From: Xanthobacter agilis
GTDB lineage: Bacteria > Pseudomonadota > Alphaproteobacteria > Rhizobiales > Xanthobacteraceae
NCBI RefSeq assembly: GCF_021730435.1
Contig: NZ_JABWGX010000016.1
Coordinates: 50,422-114,421 of the forward strand
Length of the DNA: 64,000 nucleotides
Direction of reading: 5' to 3'
Of the stretch, positions 62,257 to 64,000 are shown piece by piece. A model generated the notes under the pieces. That model searched no databases and was not told where the DNA came from. It was given only the letters and a program-made list of their open reading frames with translations. Made by a program: the position numbers and the translations under genes. Position 1 is the stretch's first letter. Every line of letters begins with the position of its first letter.

Positions 62257-63909
62257 ATGTCGGTCGATGCGATACACGCCGCGCTGGCGACTACGGCGGC
62301 AGCCTCAACGGCGGACCTGCCCACCTATTCAGCGTCGCAGATCGCCACTTACCTGCGCTACGGGCAGGGTGAAGCGCTGGTGATCGCGAATAGCGACAGC
62401 GCGATTTCGGTCAATCTCAGCGGCTTGAGCGCGGCGCGGGCGACGCTGGCGCGGCTGGCCCTGGCCACCTGGTCGGACATCTGCGGTATCAGCTTCACGG
62501 AAACCACAGGCTCGGCGACGATCACCTTCGACGACAGCGACGTCGGCGCCTATACCAGTTATTCGACGTCCGGCTCGACCATCACATCTGCCGACATCAA
62601 CGTGGCCGCCGACTGGTACTACAGCGACAGCAGCGTCGACAGCTACACCTTCCAGACCTTCATCCACGAGATCGGCCACGCCCTCGGCCTCGGCCACTCC
62701 GGCCCCTATGACGGCGAAGCCACCTATCCCGACGACGCCCTCTATGCCAATGATTCCTGGCAGATGACGGTGATGTCCTATTTCAGCCAGGAAGAGACCG
62801 GCCAGGGCAGCTATCGGTTCGTGATGACGCCCATGATGGCGGACATCCTCGCGGTACGGACCATGTATGGCTACAGCACCACCCATGCCGGGAACACCAC
62901 CTACGGCTTCAACAGCACCGTCAGCGGCACCACCTCGGCGCTCTACGATTTCGACAATTACGACGAAGCGCCCAGCTTCACCATCGTCGATGACGCCGGC
63001 ACCGACACCCTTGATGCATCCGGTTATTCCGACAGCCAGCTCATCGATCTGCGGAGCGGGACCCTGTCGGACATCGGCGGCCTGACCGGCAACATCGGCA
63101 TCTATCTCACGACCGTGGTCGAGAATGGGATCGGCGGTAGCGGCGCGGACAAGATCATCGGCAACAGCGCCGCCAACGTGCTCAACGGCCGAAACGGCAA
63201 CGACAGGCTCTCCGGCGCCAGCGGCAACGACCGGCTCATCGGCGGCGCCGGCCGGGACATTCTCAATGGCGGCGTCGGCAACGACGTGATGGCCGGTGGT
63301 GCCGGCAACGATACCTATTATGTGGATGCTACCGGCGACGTCGTGCAGGAGGCGACGGGCGGCGGCACGGATACCGTCCGCACGGCTCTGTCGCGCTACA
63401 CCCTCGGTGCGGCGACGGAAGTCCTGGTCTACACCGGCACGTCGGCGTTCGTCGGGAACGGCAATGGGCTGGCCAACACCATCACCGGCGGCAGCGGCAA
63501 TGACCGGCTCTCCGGCGGGAGCGGGAACGACCGGATCTCGGGCGGCGCGGGCCGGGACACCCTCAACGGCGGCACGGGCGTCGACGTACTCACCGGCGGC
63601 AGCGGGAGGGACATCTTCGTCTATAGCAGCATCGCGCAGTCCCGCAGCAGCGCTTACGATCGCCTGACCGATTTCTCAACCGCGAGCGGCGACCGGCTGA
63701 ACCTGTCCGCCATCGACGCGGACACGACGACCAGCGGCGTGAACGACGCGTTCGTTTATGTGGGCACGTCGGCCTTTTCCGGTACCGCTGGCGAGTTGCG
63801 TTATGCCCAGGGCAAGATTCTGGGGGATGTGAACGGTGACGGCGCCGCGGATCTGATGATCTCGGTGGGCTCCAGCTTCACTTTCAGTTCCAGCAGCGTC
63901 ATCGTCTAG
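62257..63909 (+). CDS. Serralysin-like M10 metalloprotease with RTX repeats
   Basis: Secreted zinc protease of 550 residues. The catalytic domain has HEIGHALGLGH with zinc ligands His137, His141 and His147 and Glu138, and the Met-turn in MTVMSYFSQEE. Residues about 290-350 and 400-450 carry RTX nonapeptides (NGRNGNDRLSGASGNDRLIG and GGSGNDRISGGAGRDTLNGG), which bind Ca2+ and fold outside the cell. There is no N-terminal Sec signal. The hydrophobic C-terminus (SSFTFSSSSVIV) fits an uncleaved type I secretion signal. The ATG at 62257 is 5 bases after AGGAGG, better placed than the ATG at 62254. No type I exporter or inhibitor gene is in the window. Confidence 0.93.
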   Translation: MSVDAIHAALATTAAASTADLPTYSASQIATYLRYGQGEALVIANSDSAISVNLSGLSAARATLARLALATWSDICGISFTETTGSATITFDDSDVGAYTSYSTSGSTITSADINVAADWYYSDSSVDSYTFQTFIHEIGHALGLGHSGPYDGEATYPDDALYANDSWQMTVMSYFSQEETGQGSYRFVMTPMMADILAVRTMYGYSTTHAGNTTYGFNSTVSGTTSALYDFDNYDEAPSFTIVDDAGTDTLDASGYSDSQLIDLRSGTLSDIGGLTGNIGIYLTTVVENGIGGSGADKIIGNSAANVLNGRNGNDRLSGASGNDRLIGGAGRDILNGGVGNDVMAGGAGNDTYYVDATGDVVQEATGGGTDTVRTALSRYTLGAATEVLVYTGTSAFVGNGNGLANTITGGSGNDRLSGGSGNDRISGGAGRDTLNGGTGVDVLTGGSGRDIFVYSSIAQSRSSAYDRLTDFSTASGDRLNLSAIDADTTTSGVNDAFVYVGTSAFSGTAGELRYAQGKILGDVNGDGAADLMISVGSSFTFSSSSVIV

Positions 63910-64000
63910 GATCCGTCCGGGTGCGCCCCGGTGCCGCTGTGGCGCCGGGGATCGTGGGCCGCGCTTCCCGTCTTCCGGGCGCGGGCCCCGCGCCCGGGAG

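Overview
This window is GC-rich and looks chromosomal. Gene content and organisation point to an alphaproteobacterium of the Rhizobiales (Hyphomicrobiales), most like Xanthobacter, Azorhizobium or Ancylobacter. The evidence is a dcw cell-wall cluster with a long FtsL-like protein, a BluB, a PQQ alcohol dehydrogenase, a Rhizobiales-type palindromic intergenic repeat, and CTTGAC-type -35 boxes. The placement is inferred from gene content, not from a database search.

Layout. 1-5.2 kb: the 3' end of a porin gene, a TetR regulator, and a complete arsenic operon read leftwards (arsR, two unrelated arsenate reductases, ACR3 pump, arsH). 5.7-13 kb: an alcohol-oxidation locus (aldehyde dehydrogenase, quinohemoprotein alcohol dehydrogenase, a SphA/MetA-like outer-membrane protein) with a divergent AcoR-type sigma-54 activator. 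13.4-14.2 kb: a DeoR-family regulator. 14.8-24 kb: an accessory island holding a decayed IS3-family element, gene fragments, a Phd/Doc-like toxin-antitoxin pair, and a compact type II-C CRISPR-Cas9 system, ending at a tRNA-Glu(CTC) gene.

The CRISPR locus looks complete and is the most interesting part. Divergent from cas9 I find a tracrRNA gene on the minus strand with a promoter, an anti-repeat and a strong terminator. cas9-cas1-cas2 follow as a tight operon, then 12 full 36-nt repeats, one truncated repeat and 12 spacers. The anti-repeat and the GTTG-type repeat orientation both indicate that crRNAs are read from the minus strand, opposite to the cas genes. Each repeat itself contains a promoter-like -35/-10 pair at 17-bp spacing.

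24-38 kb: core and housekeeping genes: YggS, an NlpC/P60 hydrolase, an M17 aminopeptidase, an orphan Flp pilin with prepilin peptidase, a LysR/MFS/SDR divergon, a phosphomannomutase, and rpmI-rplT-pheS-pheT. pheS and pheT are separated by a DUF559 endonuclease-like gene flanked by two direct copies of a REPIN-like palindrome. 38-51 kb: a TRAP solute-binding protein, glpD-glpK, bluB, an Ada-like methyltransferase, and a MacAB/NodT-type tripartite efflux operon with a divergent TetR regulator.

51-62 kb: a dcw segment on the minus strand in the order mraZ, rsmH, ftsL, ftsI, murE, murF, mraY, murD. It stops after murD rather than continuing into ftsW-murG, and it is interrupted between mraY and murD by an opposite-strand DUF2892 gene. 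MurD carries a histidine-rich tail that I would not expect in this enzyme. 62.2-64 kb: a serralysin-like RTX metalloprotease.
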